A stretch of DNA of 52,996 nucleotides from Williamsia sp. CHRR-6 (GCF_018474015.1 NZ_JAHCSG010000009.1:1-52996); one strand, 5' to 3'; shown: positions 6,369-15,048, counted from the first letter of the stretch. The notes: generated by a model not told the origin, from the sequence alone. Program-made: numbers and translations.

Positions 6369-7685
6369 TTACCGCCGAGCCGGCGGAGTCAGTTGTGGGA
6401 AGGTGATGTGCAGGCCGGGGAAGGCTTTCTGGGCTTGGCGGCTGAAGTCAGCGACGGCGTTGCTGACGGTGTCGCGGGCGGTTTGGGCGAGGAGTCCTGC
6501 CGCTTTGAAGGGGGCGTCGGCCTGGGTGTGGTTGATGTGGATCGGCACGTTGATGGCGCCGAGGGTGACCCGTCCGGTGACGTCGCCGTTCTTGGCGACG
6601 ACGTAGTCGACCTTCCCGCCGCCGGGTAGGTTCTTGCGGTCAAGGTGCAGCTCGTACTGGTTGGCGGTCGGGTTGGGCGGGTCAGCCCGGTAGGGCCGCT
6701 CGGTTTGGGTGCCGGGGGTGATGGTCGGGGCGTTGGGGTTTGCCCCAGGGTCACCGGCACCGACTTGATCGCCGACGACCGCACCGATGATTCCGCCACC
6801 GATGGCGCCGATGACGCCGGCGCCCAGGCCGATTGCGGCTGCGCCGCTACCGGCACCGATCAGTGCACCGGTGCCGATGTTGAACGGATAGGGCGGGACG
6901 AATGCACCGATCGCGGCACCAATACCTGTCCCTAGCAGTGCGCCGCCGATCGCTGCGGGTGCGGCGAGCACGGTGAATCCGATGGCGGCGCCGGCGGCGC
7001 CGCCAGTGACTGCGGCGGCACCGCGGCGGGCAGCTTGGTCCTTGGGTAGACCAACTGATTCCCAGAATTGAGCGATCTTTCCTTCGGCGACGCCAGCGTT
7101 TTGGTTGATCGCGGCGGCGTCTGCGTTGGACAGCTGCGCGGGTTTACGGGTGATGTAGTTGCCGATGCGGATGTAGCCGACCGGGGCCAGGATGGTGCGC
7201 GGCACAGGGGTGGGTCGCGGGGCGTGCAGGACTGCGGGTGCAGCGCTGCTGTAGGACGTCGAGTAGGTGGCCGGCGGGCTGTAGTAGACGGGTCCGGTGG
7301 GGCCGTAGAACGCTGGCGGTGTTTGCGGGCTAGGTACGGGGAGCACCAGTGGCGTGGATTCTTCGGGCAGGGTCGGGATGGCTGAGCCGCGCGGTGAAGG
7401 TGCCGGGGTGAATCCGCCCTGCCCGGTGGTGGGGGTGGTGAATCCGCCTTGGCCCTGCCCGGTACCGGGGGTGGTGAATCCGCCCTGCCCGCCGGGATCG
7501 GCCATGGCTGGGGCTGCGGTGCCTACTGCGGCGGCCGCGATCGCACCGAGTACACCGAGGGTGATTACACGGGTCGCTCGGTGGCTGGATGCGGTGGACA
7601 CGGCATCGATGTCGCACTGTCGACGACGGTGACGGCCGACCATATCCGGGGTGTCGTAGGGGCAGGGGGTAGCTGTTTTCGGCAT
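6369..7685 (-). CDS. Secreted glycine-zipper protein, transfer-associated
   Basis: A 438-residue exported protein. After a basic start, residues about 38-62 form a signal peptide (TRVITLGVLGAIAAAAVGTAAPAMA|DP). Then come three QGGFTTP-type repeats (about 65-95), a Pro/Tyr-rich stretch, and a central glycine-zipper region (about 215-310: AAVTGGAAGAAIGF, GGALLGTGIGAAIG, GGGIIGAVVGDQVGAG) able to insert in or pack on membranes. The C-terminal 120 residues look folded (ANQYELHLDRKNLPGG...). Similar glycine-rich exported proteins occur beside transfer genes on plasmids of mycolic-acid actinobacteria. ATG 7685 has GAAAGG; ATG 7643 is an alternative start. Function unknown; cell-surface contact or channel is a guess. 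Confidence 0.75.
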   Translation of the reverse strand: MPKTATPCPYDTPDMVGRHRRRQCDIDAVSTASSHRATRVITLGVLGAIAAAAVGTAAPAMADPGGQGGFTTPGTGQGQGGFTTPTTGQGGFTPAPSPRGSAIPTLPEESTPLVLPVPSPQTPPAFYGPTGPVYYSPPATYSTSYSSAAPAVLHAPRPTPVPRTILAPVGYIRIGNYITRKPAQLSNADAAAINQNAGVAEGKIAQFWESVGLPKDQAARRGAAAVTGGAAGAAIGFTVLAAPAAIGGALLGTGIGAAIGAFVPPYPFNIGTGALIGAGSGAAAIGLGAGVIGAIGGGIIGAVVGDQVGAGDPGANPNAPTITPGTQTERPYRADPPNPTANQYELHLDRKNLPGGGKVDYVVAKNGDVTGRVTLGAINVPIHINHTQADAPFKAAGLLAQTARDTVSNAVADFSRQAQKAFPGLHITFPQLTPPARR

Positions 7686-7757
7686 GGGGGTAGCGCCTTT
7701 CGTTGTGTGCTGAGAAAAAGAGATACGGGCGTTACTCGGCCCGGTCGAGCGAGGCGG

Positions 7758-8540
7758 TCAGCTGATGCGGACGTTGAGGAGGTTCTGCGCGATCAGTGTC
7801 CGGCCGCCGATGACGGTGGTCTGGAACCGCTGCTGATAGATGGTGGGTGTACCTCCTCCCGGCGGGGTTTCGGTGAGCGTCACGTCAAACAACCCTGACC
7901 CGCTGTCGACGATGCGGAGGCAGTGGCGTGTGCCGGTCGGGGTTTGGTCGATGGTGGTTTGGATGGCCTGGGGGGTGCCCATGTTTGCCGTGGGTGCGCC
8001 GGTGTCGCGGGCCTGGTCGCCCGAGCGGGTGACGTAGAAGGCGTAGTCGTATTTCTTGATGACTCCGGGGCCGCTGGAGTAGTCGCCGGCGTCGCGTCCG
8101 GTGGTCACGTTGTCTTTCGTGGCCGAGGGGCAATCGGCATTTGGGTCGACTGGTGAGGCGGCCGACGTTGTATTCGATGAGGTGATGTCGGGCTCGGGAG
8201 CGATCGCGTGCGGCGTGGTGTCACCGCCACCGATGCCACCCAGAGTCACTGCCACGGTGACCGCGGTGACGATGATCAGCGCGACTAGTCCGCCCGCGGC
8301 CAGTGCGGCATGGCGGATGTTGCGGCGTTGGGAGGAGCGGTCCGGAGCGGGCTCGCCGGTCCGCTCGACGGGCGGAATGGTGAGTGGAATGTCGGCGGTG
8401 ACCGGAATCAGTTCGACGGGCGGGGCGTCAGCGACGCCGGCGGCCGGGGCCTCGTCGATCGTCGGTGGGGCGACGGTTTCGGTGACGTCGGTGTTCCACG
8501 GTTCGGCGCTGGCCGGTGGGATCTCTTTGCTGCGTTTCAT
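7758..8540 (-). CDS. Membrane-anchored extracytoplasmic protein
   Basis: A 260-residue protein with a 77-residue acidic/Pro-rich cytoplasmic N-terminus, one membrane segment (about 79-104, AALAAGGLVALIIVTAVTVAVTL) and an outside domain with two cysteines. The outside part (KKYDYAFYVTRSGDQARD...; HCLRIVDSGSGLFDVTLTET) resembles small beta domains seen next to actinobacterial conjugation genes, but I cannot name the family with confidence. ATG 8540 overlaps the stop of the upstream gene (ATGA), so both belong to the leftward operon starting near 10333. Confidence 0.7.
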   Translation of the reverse strand: MKRSKEIPPASAEPWNTDVTETVAPPTIDEAPAAGVADAPPVELIPVTADIPLTIPPVERTGEPAPDRSSQRRNIRHAALAAGGLVALIIVTAVTVAVTLGGIGGGDTTPHAIAPEPDITSSNTTSAASPVDPNADCPSATKDNVTTGRDAGDYSSGPGVIKKYDYAFYVTRSGDQARDTGAPTANMGTPQAIQTTIDQTPTGTRHCLRIVDSGSGLFDVTLTETPPGGGTPTIYQQRFQTTVIGGRTLIAQNLLNVRIS

Positions 8541-8953
8541 GGTGGTGGGGTCCTGTGGCTTGATTCGGTGGTGACGGTGTCGGCTTTCGCGGCGAGGGCG
8601 GCGCAGATCCAGTCACTGAGTTGGGGGTGGTGTTCGCGTTGGGTCCACCAGGCGTCGCGGGCATCGGACCAGATGTCGGGGCGGCAGGTGAATGATCGGC
8701 GGGCGCGGGTGGCGGTGCCGGCGGGGGCTGGTTCACGGCGGCCGGGTGGGATGCGGGTGGGAGCGCTCCGGAGGGTTCCCCCAGTGTGGGCGCGGGTCGC
8801 GGTGACGCCCTCAGCGATCGCGGTTTCGAGCCATTCGGTCCACGCCGGGTAGGTGTCGAGGGTGTCGGCCCAGGCGCGCTTACACCTGTCCCAGAGGTCT
8901 TGGGGGCAGGAAAATGACTGCCGGGTACGTGTCCACTGTGTGCTGTCGGTCAT
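8537..8953 (-). CDS. Tandem-duplicated small-domain protein
   Basis: A 138-residue protein made of two related 42-residue units: TRTRQSFSCPQDLWDRCKRA... (about 8-50) and ATRARRSFTCRPDIWSDARD... (about 87-130). Both share R-x-SF-[ST]-C-x-x-[DE]-[LI]-W, a helical stretch, and a Trp-containing second helix. The pattern of a short strand followed by two helices suggests a ribbon-helix-helix-like DNA-binding unit covalently doubled, so a relaxosome or operator-binding role is plausible. ATG 8953 is chosen for AGGGGAAC upstream; the longer frame above it has no coding character. About 130 bp without a gene precede it. Confidence 0.7.
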   Translation of the reverse strand: MTDSTQWTRTRQSFSCPQDLWDRCKRAWADTLDTYPAWTEWLETAIAEGVTATRAHTGGTLRSAPTRIPPGRREPAPAGTATRARRSFTCRPDIWSDARDAWWTQREHHPQLSDWICAALAAKADTVTTESSHRTPPP

Positions 8954-9086
8954 GGGTGGGTTCCCCTGGGGTGGTTGCGGTATCGGGTGGTGGTCAGTCC
9001 CCCGATCCTTGCAACCATCGACACGATGACTATCCCCACCACCAGGCTCCCGGCACCATCGGTGGATGGGGTGTCGGCGTGGGTGG

Positions 9087-9851
9087 TCATCGGGTTCGGG
9101 CCGCCTGCTGAGTTCGCGCCGGCGCTCGGTGGCGTCCGCGGGTGGCCGACTGGACACCGTGTGACACCGCCGGTGACGTCGCTGGTGTGGTGGTGGCAGC
9201 CTGGAAGGGGCCGGCGGCAGCTAGCTCGGCTGCGGCGGTCCGGGCGTCGGCGGTGGGGGGTTCGGTGACGGCGGCTGTCTGGGTGAGGTGGCTGGCAGCG
9301 TCGATCGCGCTGAGGTGCTCGGTCATGACTCTGGTGATGTCGAGATAGTTGGCGGCATCGGCGGCGGCAAGGATCTGACCCGCTCCGCGTGTACGACCAC
9401 CGTCGGTGTAGCTGGTGTCAGCGACGAGTGCGTCGTGACTGACAGTGTTCAATGCCTGGATTTCGGAGCGGGCGAAGTCGCGGAGCGCGTCGCTGTCGGG
9501 TCCGGCGGCCGCTCGGATCGTGTAGGCCTCGGCGAGGATGTCGATGCCGTCGAGGGCGGCATCGGCGGTGCCCTGTGCGGCTGCATTGCGGACCTCGGTT
9601 GCGGCGGTTGTCGATTGGACATCCATCGCATGGCGGTAGGTGTCGAGGATGCTCGCGAAGGCTGCGTCGAGAACTGTGTCGACAGGATGGCCTGGGTCGT
9701 TCAGTGACGCCACGGTGGTGACGATCGACTCGACTAGTCGGGTCGCTCGAGTGTTCAGACCCGACACGCGGCTACGTGGGCCGTGCTCTATGGAATCGCC
9801 GCCGATGCTCGTGGCTAGGGACGACGGTTGTGTCCGCGGGTCGGGGGTCAC
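9087..9851 (-). CDS. Hypothetical helical protein, leftward mob operon
   Basis: A 254-residue Ala-rich protein, predicted mostly helical, with no signal peptide or membrane segment. It starts at GTG 9851, overlapping the stop of the upstream gene by 4 bp (GTGA), so it is translationally coupled. The last 45 residues are low complexity and basic. No family recognised; location next to oriT and mobC suggests a relaxosome or transfer accessory role. Confidence 0.65.
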   Translation of the reverse strand: MTPDPRTQPSSLATSIGGDSIEHGPRSRVSGLNTRATRLVESIVTTVASLNDPGHPVDTVLDAAFASILDTYRHAMDVQSTTAATEVRNAAAQGTADAALDGIDILAEAYTIRAAAGPDSDALRDFARSEIQALNTVSHDALVADTSYTDGGRTRGAGQILAAADAANYLDITRVMTEHLSAIDAASHLTQTAAVTEPPTADARTAAAELAAAGPFQAATTTPATSPAVSHGVQSATRGRHRAPARTQQAARTR

Positions 9852-10333
9852 GCGTTCTGCTCCACGCGGATGTGATCGTCGATCGCGGCGGCGCTGATCT
9901 CACGCACCGTCGCGGGCAAAGGCGGCTCGATCGCAGACACCGGGCTCACCGCAGCGGTGTCTGTCTGCTGCTCATCGGGGGCCAGCTCTTTCCGGGCGCT
10001 ACGCGCCCGCGCGGCCGCCAACGCCGACTCCGGACGCAACCCGATGTTGGCCAACGCTGCGGGCTTTGCCCCGGCTGCTTTGGCCTCCTCGAACGCCACC
10101 AGGAGTGCGTCTTCATCGCGCACCTGGCGGGCCGCGAGCTCCTTCTCCTGCACCTTGCGGTCGGCACGATTGGCCTCGTATGCCGCGACCGCGTCGGACA
10201 GTTCGGCGATCCGTTGCTCGATGCCATCGGAGATGATCTCGCGCCGATACGCCTCCAGTGCGCCTGCGGCTTTCGACTTGGCTGCCACCAGGTCTCCCTT
10301 CATTGTCCGGCTGTGAGCGCTCCCCACCACCAT
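9848..10333 (-). CDS. Coiled-coil protein, first gene of leftward mob operon
   Basis: A 161-residue protein (MVVGSAHSRTMKGDLVAAK...). Residues about 12-75 have the heptad-like charge pattern of a coiled coil (EAYRREIISDGIEQRIAELSDAVAAYEANRADRKVQEKEL). No family recognised. The chosen start is ATG 10333: no Shine-Dalgarno precedes it, but the promoter at 10339-10369 places the transcript start at this codon, so translation is probably leaderless. ATG 10303 is the alternative. The frame also runs upstream to 10384 but that would put the promoter inside the gene. Confidence 0.65.
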   Translation of the reverse strand: MVVGSAHSRTMKGDLVAAKSKAAGALEAYRREIISDGIEQRIAELSDAVAAYEANRADRKVQEKELAARQVRDEDALLVAFEEAKAAGAKPAALANIGLRPESALAAARARSARKELAPDEQQTDTAAVSPVSAIEPPLPATVREISAAAIDDHIRVEQNA

Positions 10334-10338
10334 CGATG

Positions 10339-10369
10339 AATCTAATGTATCTAATGGTTCTAATGTCAA
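10339..10369 (-). promoter_or_regulatory. Promoter with three phased TCTAATG operator repeats
   Basis: On the minus strand TTGACA (10369-10364) and TAGATT (10344-10339) lie 19 bp apart. The spacer and boxes are built from three exact copies of TCTAATG (plus strand; 10341-10347, 10350-10356, 10359-10365) repeated every 9 bp. Such short phased repeats over a promoter are typical of ribbon-helix-helix autoregulators, and MobC or the doubled protein at 8537-8953 are candidates. Confidence 0.65.
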
Positions 10370-10517
10370 GGGGTTGCCGCGCATCGGCGAGCGATTCCGC
10401 CGGCCGGGTAGCCGGGTGTGCGACAGCGGGAACCCCCCGCCGTCCTAAGCATTGTTGGTGGTGACCGCCGGAAAATCTGCCGGTTCCCTCTCAGGCGAAT
10501 GCGCCGGAGCAAGATAT

Positions 10518-10546
10518 GCCAAAACCCAGGGGTTTTGGCTTGCGCC
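10518..10546. other. Candidate origin of transfer (oriT hairpin)
   Basis: A perfect 9-bp inverted repeat, GCCAAAACC (10518-10526) and GGTTTTGGC (10531-10539) around CAGG, lies 140 bp before mobC in the only sizeable non-coding gap of the mobilisation region. Relaxases bind such a repeat and nick just 3' of it. Read on the plus strand the hairpin is followed by TTGCGCC, like the TGCGCC of IncQ nic sites. Read on the minus strand it is followed by ATATCTTGC, close to the ATCCTGC-type nic of MOBP plasmids. The relaxase looks MOBP-like, favouring the minus strand. The nick strand is not settled. Confidence 0.6.
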
Positions 10547-10687
10547 TGCGGCGGGCGGTCGCCAGACTCGGTGGTACGAGTCGCGGCCAGTGCGGTGGCT
10601 GGCCAGGTGTGGCGGGTGGTCGGGGGCGGAGACCGCGACCACGTGAGCGCCCCAGGCGGGGCGGGATGAGACGGAGAGGGACGGCAA

Positions 10688-11128
10688 ATGGCGACACGGT
10701 CGGCGCGGGGGCACCGCGCCCATGTGTCGGGTGCGCCGCGTACCCGTCGTGAGGTGTGGCTCTCGACTGAGGAGCGCACGGTGATCACCGCCGCGGCGGC
10801 GCAGGCGGGGTTGCGGCCGGGGGCCTACATTGCCCGGGAGGCGGTGCGCGCCGCGCGCGCGGACACCGCCGCTCGCAGCGACTCCCCCACTGCTGAGGCC
10901 GCACCGGCGGCCGGTGTCACTGTCTCCGGTGCCCGGGAAGTTCTCGACGAGGTGCGTCACCTACGCCGGCTGATGGGCAACGTCGCTGGCAACCTCAACG
11001 ACGTCGCCCGGCACGCCAACTCGACCGGCGAGCTGGTCGAGCAATCGGGGGCGATTCTGGATTTCGTGCGCCGCACCAACGAGCGCGTCGACGCCGAGTT
11101 GATGGCGATCCTGCGGAGGCTGCGGTGA
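10688..11128 (+). CDS. mobC: MobC-like relaxosome accessory protein
   Basis: A 146-residue basic protein. The N-terminal part (RREVWLSTEERTVITAAAAQAGL...YIAREAV) is a ribbon-helix-helix-like DNA-binding pattern, and residues about 90-110 (LRRLMGNVAGNLNDVARHAN) carry the GNLNQ[IV]A-type signature of Pfam MobC. MobC proteins bind oriT, help open the strand and assist the relaxase. ATG 10688 has GGAGAGGGACGG upstream. The stop overlaps the relaxase start (GTGA), as usual for mobC-relaxase pairs. Confidence 0.85.
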   Translation: MATRSARGHRAHVSGAPRTRREVWLSTEERTVITAAAAQAGLRPGAYIAREAVRAARADTAARSDSPTAEAAPAAGVTVSGAREVLDEVRHLRRLMGNVAGNLNDVARHANSTGELVEQSGAILDFVRRTNERVDAELMAILRRLR

Positions 11129-12771
11129 TCGGCAAGGTGGATCGCGGGTGGGATGCGCCCGGCCTGGTGTCGTATCTGATGGGTCCGGGCAAGCACAACG
11201 AGCACACCCGGCCGACGGTCATCGCGTCGTGGCAGAACGATCCGGGCGCGTTGCAGCCGTCGATGATCGGCGACGGCGATTTCGATTTCGATCCCGCCGA
11301 GCTGGCCGCGTTGCGCGCCCATGTCCACGCCCCGGCCGAGGCGGTCGGGTTGCCGCGCCGCCAGCCGGCCGAAGGCGAACCGGGCTTCACCAAGCACGGC
11401 TATGTGTGGCATACCTCGATCGCGATTCCCGCGGCTGACGGCGCTCTCGCCCAGGAGACGTGGGCGCAGATCGCCCGCGACGTGATGGAGCGGACGGGTA
11501 TCGCCGCGGCCGACGATCCGGGCGGGTGCCGGTGGATCGCGGTGCACCACGGGCGTAGCGCTGAGGGCAACGACCACATTCACATCGCGGCCACCCTGGT
11601 TCGCCAGGACACCGGGGCCCGGGTGCACCCCCGCAACGACTACCGCACCCTGCGATCGGTGATGCGGGAGTGGGAAGACCGTCTCGGGTTGACCGTCACC
11701 GCGCAGAACGCCCGCGACGCCGACCGGCCCGCGGCGCGCGGGGAGTTCGAGAAGGCCGCACGCCGCGCCGCCGACCCCGATGCGTTCGTCGCCTCACGCA
11801 CCGATCCGACAGAGACGATCCGCGGGCAGCTCCGCCAGGCCGTTGCCGACACCGCGGCCACGGCTAACGACACCGAAGAGTTCCTCGCCGGTCTGCGCAC
11901 CCGCGGTCTGCTGGTGCACCTGCATCACGATCGGGCCGGAGCGGTCGACGGGTATGCCGTGGCGTTGCCCGGTGACCGCAACCGGCAGGGCCGACCGGTG
12001 TTCTACGGCGGCGGGAAGCTCGCCCGGGACCTGTCGTGGCCGAAGGTGTCTGCGGAGTTCGCCCGCCACGGCGGTGTGGTCGCCGACCGTCCCGCCGAGC
12101 GGAGTTGGGATCTCGGGGTGACCCGCCTCGACGGTGCCCGCGAGGTCGTCACCCGCGCCCATCGGGCGTTCGCCCGCCAGCCGTATGCCGCCCAACGCGA
12201 TATCGCTGTGGCCGCGCACCGCATGGTCGCCACCTACGCCAAGGTAACCGCCGGCAATCCCGGGCCGAACGGGACACCCGATCAGACCGGGCCGCGTATC
12301 CAGTCGGTGTGGACCGGTCACCGATCGGCGCGGGCGGCGCGCATGGCCGCACATGCCCTCCACGACACCGGTCGCCCGCTGGCCGGGATCGCCGCCGACC
12401 TCAACGCCGCATCCCGCAACCTCCTCGCGCTCGGCGCACTCGGTGAGGGCGGCCCGGCGAAGACCGCGAGCGTCGCGCTCGCCGTCGCCCTGGCCGAGCT
12501 GGTGACCGAGATCGCCGCGTGGCATGACCGCACCGGCTCCCCCGCCGGCGGCACCGCGGCCCGCAAGAGCGTCAGTGCTCTGCGCACCCACACCGGGTGG
12601 GTCACCCAGTCCACCGCGGCGGCCACGCCCGCGACGTCGACGGCGACCCGTGATCCGCACCGCGCGGCGCACGCGTTGTCGCGGCGGCCACGTGGGGCAC
12701 CCCGAACCGATCCACCCACCCGACGCATCCCGCCCCCTCCCCCCGGACCGCAGACAGGACCTCGACGATGA
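11125..12771 (+). CDS. Relaxase (MOBP-type mobilisation nuclease)
   Basis: A 548-residue protein. The N-terminal 170 residues form the relaxase domain: candidate nucleophile Tyr17 in APGLVSYLMGPGK and the metal-binding motif III in VHHGRSAEGNDHIHIAATLV (His141/142, His151, His153). It nicks oriT, stays bound to the 5' end and pilots the strand through the secretion channel. The remaining 370 residues (RTGLLVHLHHD..., LPGDRNRQGRPVFYGGGKLARDL) match the C-terminal extension common in actinobacterial relaxases; the last 50 residues are Pro/Arg-rich. GTG 11125 overlaps mobC. I call the family from motif spacing; MOBQ cannot be fully excluded. Confidence 0.88.
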   Translation: MIGKVDRGWDAPGLVSYLMGPGKHNEHTRPTVIASWQNDPGALQPSMIGDGDFDFDPAELAALRAHVHAPAEAVGLPRRQPAEGEPGFTKHGYVWHTSIAIPAADGALAQETWAQIARDVMERTGIAAADDPGGCRWIAVHHGRSAEGNDHIHIAATLVRQDTGARVHPRNDYRTLRSVMREWEDRLGLTVTAQNARDADRPAARGEFEKAARRAADPDAFVASRTDPTETIRGQLRQAVADTAATANDTEEFLAGLRTRGLLVHLHHDRAGAVDGYAVALPGDRNRQGRPVFYGGGKLARDLSWPKVSAEFARHGGVVADRPAERSWDLGVTRLDGAREVVTRAHRAFARQPYAAQRDIAVAAHRMVATYAKVTAGNPGPNGTPDQTGPRIQSVWTGHRSARAARMAAHALHDTGRPLAGIAADLNAASRNLLALGALGEGGPAKTASVALAVALAELVTEIAAWHDRTGSPAGGTAARKSVSALRTHTGWVTQSTAAATPATSTATRDPHRAAHALSRRPRGAPRTDPPTRRIPPPPPGPQTGPRR

Positions 12772-14174
12772 CTGGACCCCGCACCACCACCATCACCGAT
12801 GAGCTCGCGGCGCTGCGCGAGACACCACACATGGGTGTCCCCCGCGAACAGGTCCTCGGCATGGCGATGGCCGCCCGCACACTGGCCAGTGGTCTGCGTG
12901 CGGTCCGCGAGGCACGCGGCCGGGCTGGATGGTCCGACGCCGAGCACGCCGCCCGTCTCGAGCTCGCCGCCGACGCCCACGGCATCGACCGCCTCACCCC
13001 CGCCCAGGCGCAGGAATGGAACCAGCGGGTCGCTGACGGCGACATCACCAGCCACCAGCACCGCCTATCGGGGATGACTATCTCGTTCGCTGACCTCGAC
13101 GACCACACCCAGGTCGTGCAAGCCACCCTCGACGACCGCACGGTCACCGTCGCGGCCGGGTCGGCCGACATGGGCGCACGGGTGCGGTCCTGGCTCGCTG
13201 ACTCCCCCAGCGACGACAGTCTCACCGAGCTGCGCGACGTCGCCCGCGAGATCGCCGAGGACAAGGTGCGGGGCGGCCTTGACGACACCCGGGCCAGCAC
13301 CACCGCCGCGGCGGCCGATGAGCGGACCGAGACACGCGGCCGCGACGAGGCTGAGACCCGAGAGCGGCGCGATCTGGCGGACCGTCTCGGTGACCGGGTC
13401 CCCGATCGGGTCACCGGTCACCCGTCGTGGGCGCGCGTGGAGAAGCAGTTCGATGACCTCATCACCGCCGGCGCCGACCCCGACACCCTCGCCGATGCGG
13501 TCGCCGGTCTGCGGTTCACCGAGCAGGTCCGCTCCCCCGCCGGCCTGGCGATGTGGCAGATGCGCAAGACCGCGGCCGGGCAACCCGGCCCCAGCGACGA
13601 AGACACCGCCCGCCGCGAAGCCGCGACGGAATGGCTCGCCACCGAAGCCCTCGACACCCCCGCCGATCGGGCCCGCGCCGCCCGCCTCATCGGCCAGTTC
13701 GACGACGCATTCGACGCCCAGCTCGCCGACAAATACCCCGGGCTGCTGTCGGTCGACGACGCCCACATCGCCGACCATATCGCCCGCGCCGACACCAACA
13801 CCGACGCCGCGGCCAAACACGAAGAGACCGCACGCGTCGACGAACACGCCCTCGCCACCATCGCGCCACCCGCGGTCGACGACACCCTCGACCGCGACAC
13901 CGAGCGCGCCGACATCGCGCTCGAACACGGCCAGAGCGTCGACCACGAACACACCGCCGACGACGAACGCGACCTCGCCGAGAACGCCGAATCCGACCGC
14001 GCCCGCCACGCCGCCGAACCCCCCACCGCCGAACGCGCAGCCGAACGCGCCGCCGCCGCACCCTCACGCACCGCCGACGGCAACGCCGTCCGCACCGCCA
14101 ACCCGCGGCCCCGCCGCGGCGGACCGGCCCGCGCGCCACAGCAGAACACCAACCGCCGTGCCCGGACCCGCTAA
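12768..14174 (+). CDS. Mobilisation-operon accessory protein
   Basis: A 468-residue hydrophilic protein, coupled to the relaxase by an ATGA overlap. Residues 1-180 contain helices around NQRVADGDITSHQHRLSG; residues 180-240 are Arg/Glu-rich and coiled-coil-like; the last 150 residues are dominated by Ala, Asp, Glu, Thr and Arg and are probably disordered. No catalytic motif is seen. Long acidic/basic proteins of this kind follow relaxase genes on actinobacterial plasmids; a role as relaxosome scaffold or docking partner for VirD4 is inference from position. Confidence 0.7.
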   Translation: MTGPRTTTITDELAALRETPHMGVPREQVLGMAMAARTLASGLRAVREARGRAGWSDAEHAARLELAADAHGIDRLTPAQAQEWNQRVADGDITSHQHRLSGMTISFADLDDHTQVVQATLDDRTVTVAAGSADMGARVRSWLADSPSDDSLTELRDVAREIAEDKVRGGLDDTRASTTAAAADERTETRGRDEAETRERRDLADRLGDRVPDRVTGHPSWARVEKQFDDLITAGADPDTLADAVAGLRFTEQVRSPAGLAMWQMRKTAAGQPGPSDEDTARREAATEWLATEALDTPADRARAARLIGQFDDAFDAQLADKYPGLLSVDDAHIADHIARADTNTDAAAKHEETARVDEHALATIAPPAVDDTLDRDTERADIALEHGQSVDHEHTADDERDLAENAESDRARHAAEPPTAERAAERAAAAPSRTADGNAVRTANPRPRRGGPARAPQQNTNRRARTR

Positions 14175-15039
14175 CACCCTGACGCTCGCCGACCGGATAG
14201 CAGTCTCGGCGGGACTCGTCCTCGCTTACATCCTTGCCTTCGGCCTCGGGATTTTTGCCTCGGTGGAGGCGCTTCTCGGTGCAGACCTGAGTATCCGGAG
14301 CAGCGCCACCGGCGGCCCCGGCTCCTACGACTGGGCGTACGTCATTGCGGAGAATTCCGCGACGGTGATCGCGCTTGTGCTCGTCGTGTGGGCTGGAGCG
14401 CTCACCGCCGGTGACGGGTTCCGCTGGCCACGCGCAGACCGGACCTCGCCGGTAGGGCCGGTGGTGATCGCCGCGGCGATCGCGGTCTACGCACTCGCTC
14501 TAGTCGCGGCGCAACTCATTCAACAAGCGATGCTCGCCCACGGAGCTGGACTCCCCGCCCCCGAAACCCGGTCCGGTACCCCAGTGTCGGCGTCGATGAT
14601 CCTTGCCGTCCACGCAGGAATCGGTGAAGAACTGATCGTCGTGGCCGGCCTGGCCATGGCCGTCGGTCTGTTCACCCGACGCGCTGTGATCGCACTCCCA
14701 ATCCTGATCGCTGCCCGGCTCGCCTATCACCTGTACTACGGCTGGTCAGTCGTTGCGCTCGTTCTGTGGGCGGCGGTGTCGGCATACATCATCTGGCGGT
14801 GGCGGTCCTGGACCATCCTCGCCGGGTTCATCGCACTGCACATCGCCTGGGACGCACTCATTCACTGGGATCTCTGGGCGAACGGCGACGCCATCAACTA
14901 CCTCTTCGGCGTCCCCGCTGTCGCTGTCATCGTGGCCTGCTTCGTCGTCGACCGCCGGTGGTGGTCGACACCGCCGACGGTCTCAGAGCAGTCGAAGGGG
15001 CAGGTCTCAACCGCGACCGTCGCCGCCGCCGACCATTAG
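14158..15039 (+). CDS. CPBP-family intramembrane protease-like protein
   Basis: A 293-residue membrane protein with about seven or eight hydrophobic helices. The C-terminal half has the CPBP/Abi pattern: EE in AGIGEELIVVAGLA (motif 1, but without the usual following Arg), a His in ARLAYHLYYGW (motif 2) and HIAWD in FIALHIAWDALIHWD (motif 3). CPBP proteins are glutamic proteases in the membrane, related to CAAX prenyl proteases, and some give immunity to bacteriocins. GTG 14158 overlaps the previous gene by 17 bp; no clear ribosome-binding site is visible, so the start is uncertain. Confidence 0.75.
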   Translation: MPGPANTLTLADRIAVSAGLVLAYILAFGLGIFASVEALLGADLSIRSSATGGPGSYDWAYVIAENSATVIALVLVVWAGALTAGDGFRWPRADRTSPVGPVVIAAAIAVYALALVAAQLIQQAMLAHGAGLPAPETRSGTPVSASMILAVHAGIGEELIVVAGLAMAVGLFTRRAVIALPILIAARLAYHLYYGWSVVALVLWAAVSAYIIWRWRSWTILAGFIALHIAWDALIHWDLWANGDAINYLFGVPAVAVIVACFVVDRRWWSTPPTVSEQSKGQVSTATVAAADH

Positions 15040-15048
15040 CGTCGAGAT

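Noticed and set aside
13279-14157. Long open frame running upstream from the CPBP protein
   Set aside because: The upstream part is Thr/Pro-rich reading of the mobilisation accessory gene in another frame; only the part from 14158 has protein-like sequence.
12768-14174. Accessory protein as a second relaxase or helicase
   Set aside because: No His-triad, Tyr or Walker motif is visible; the sequence is largely charged and low complexity.
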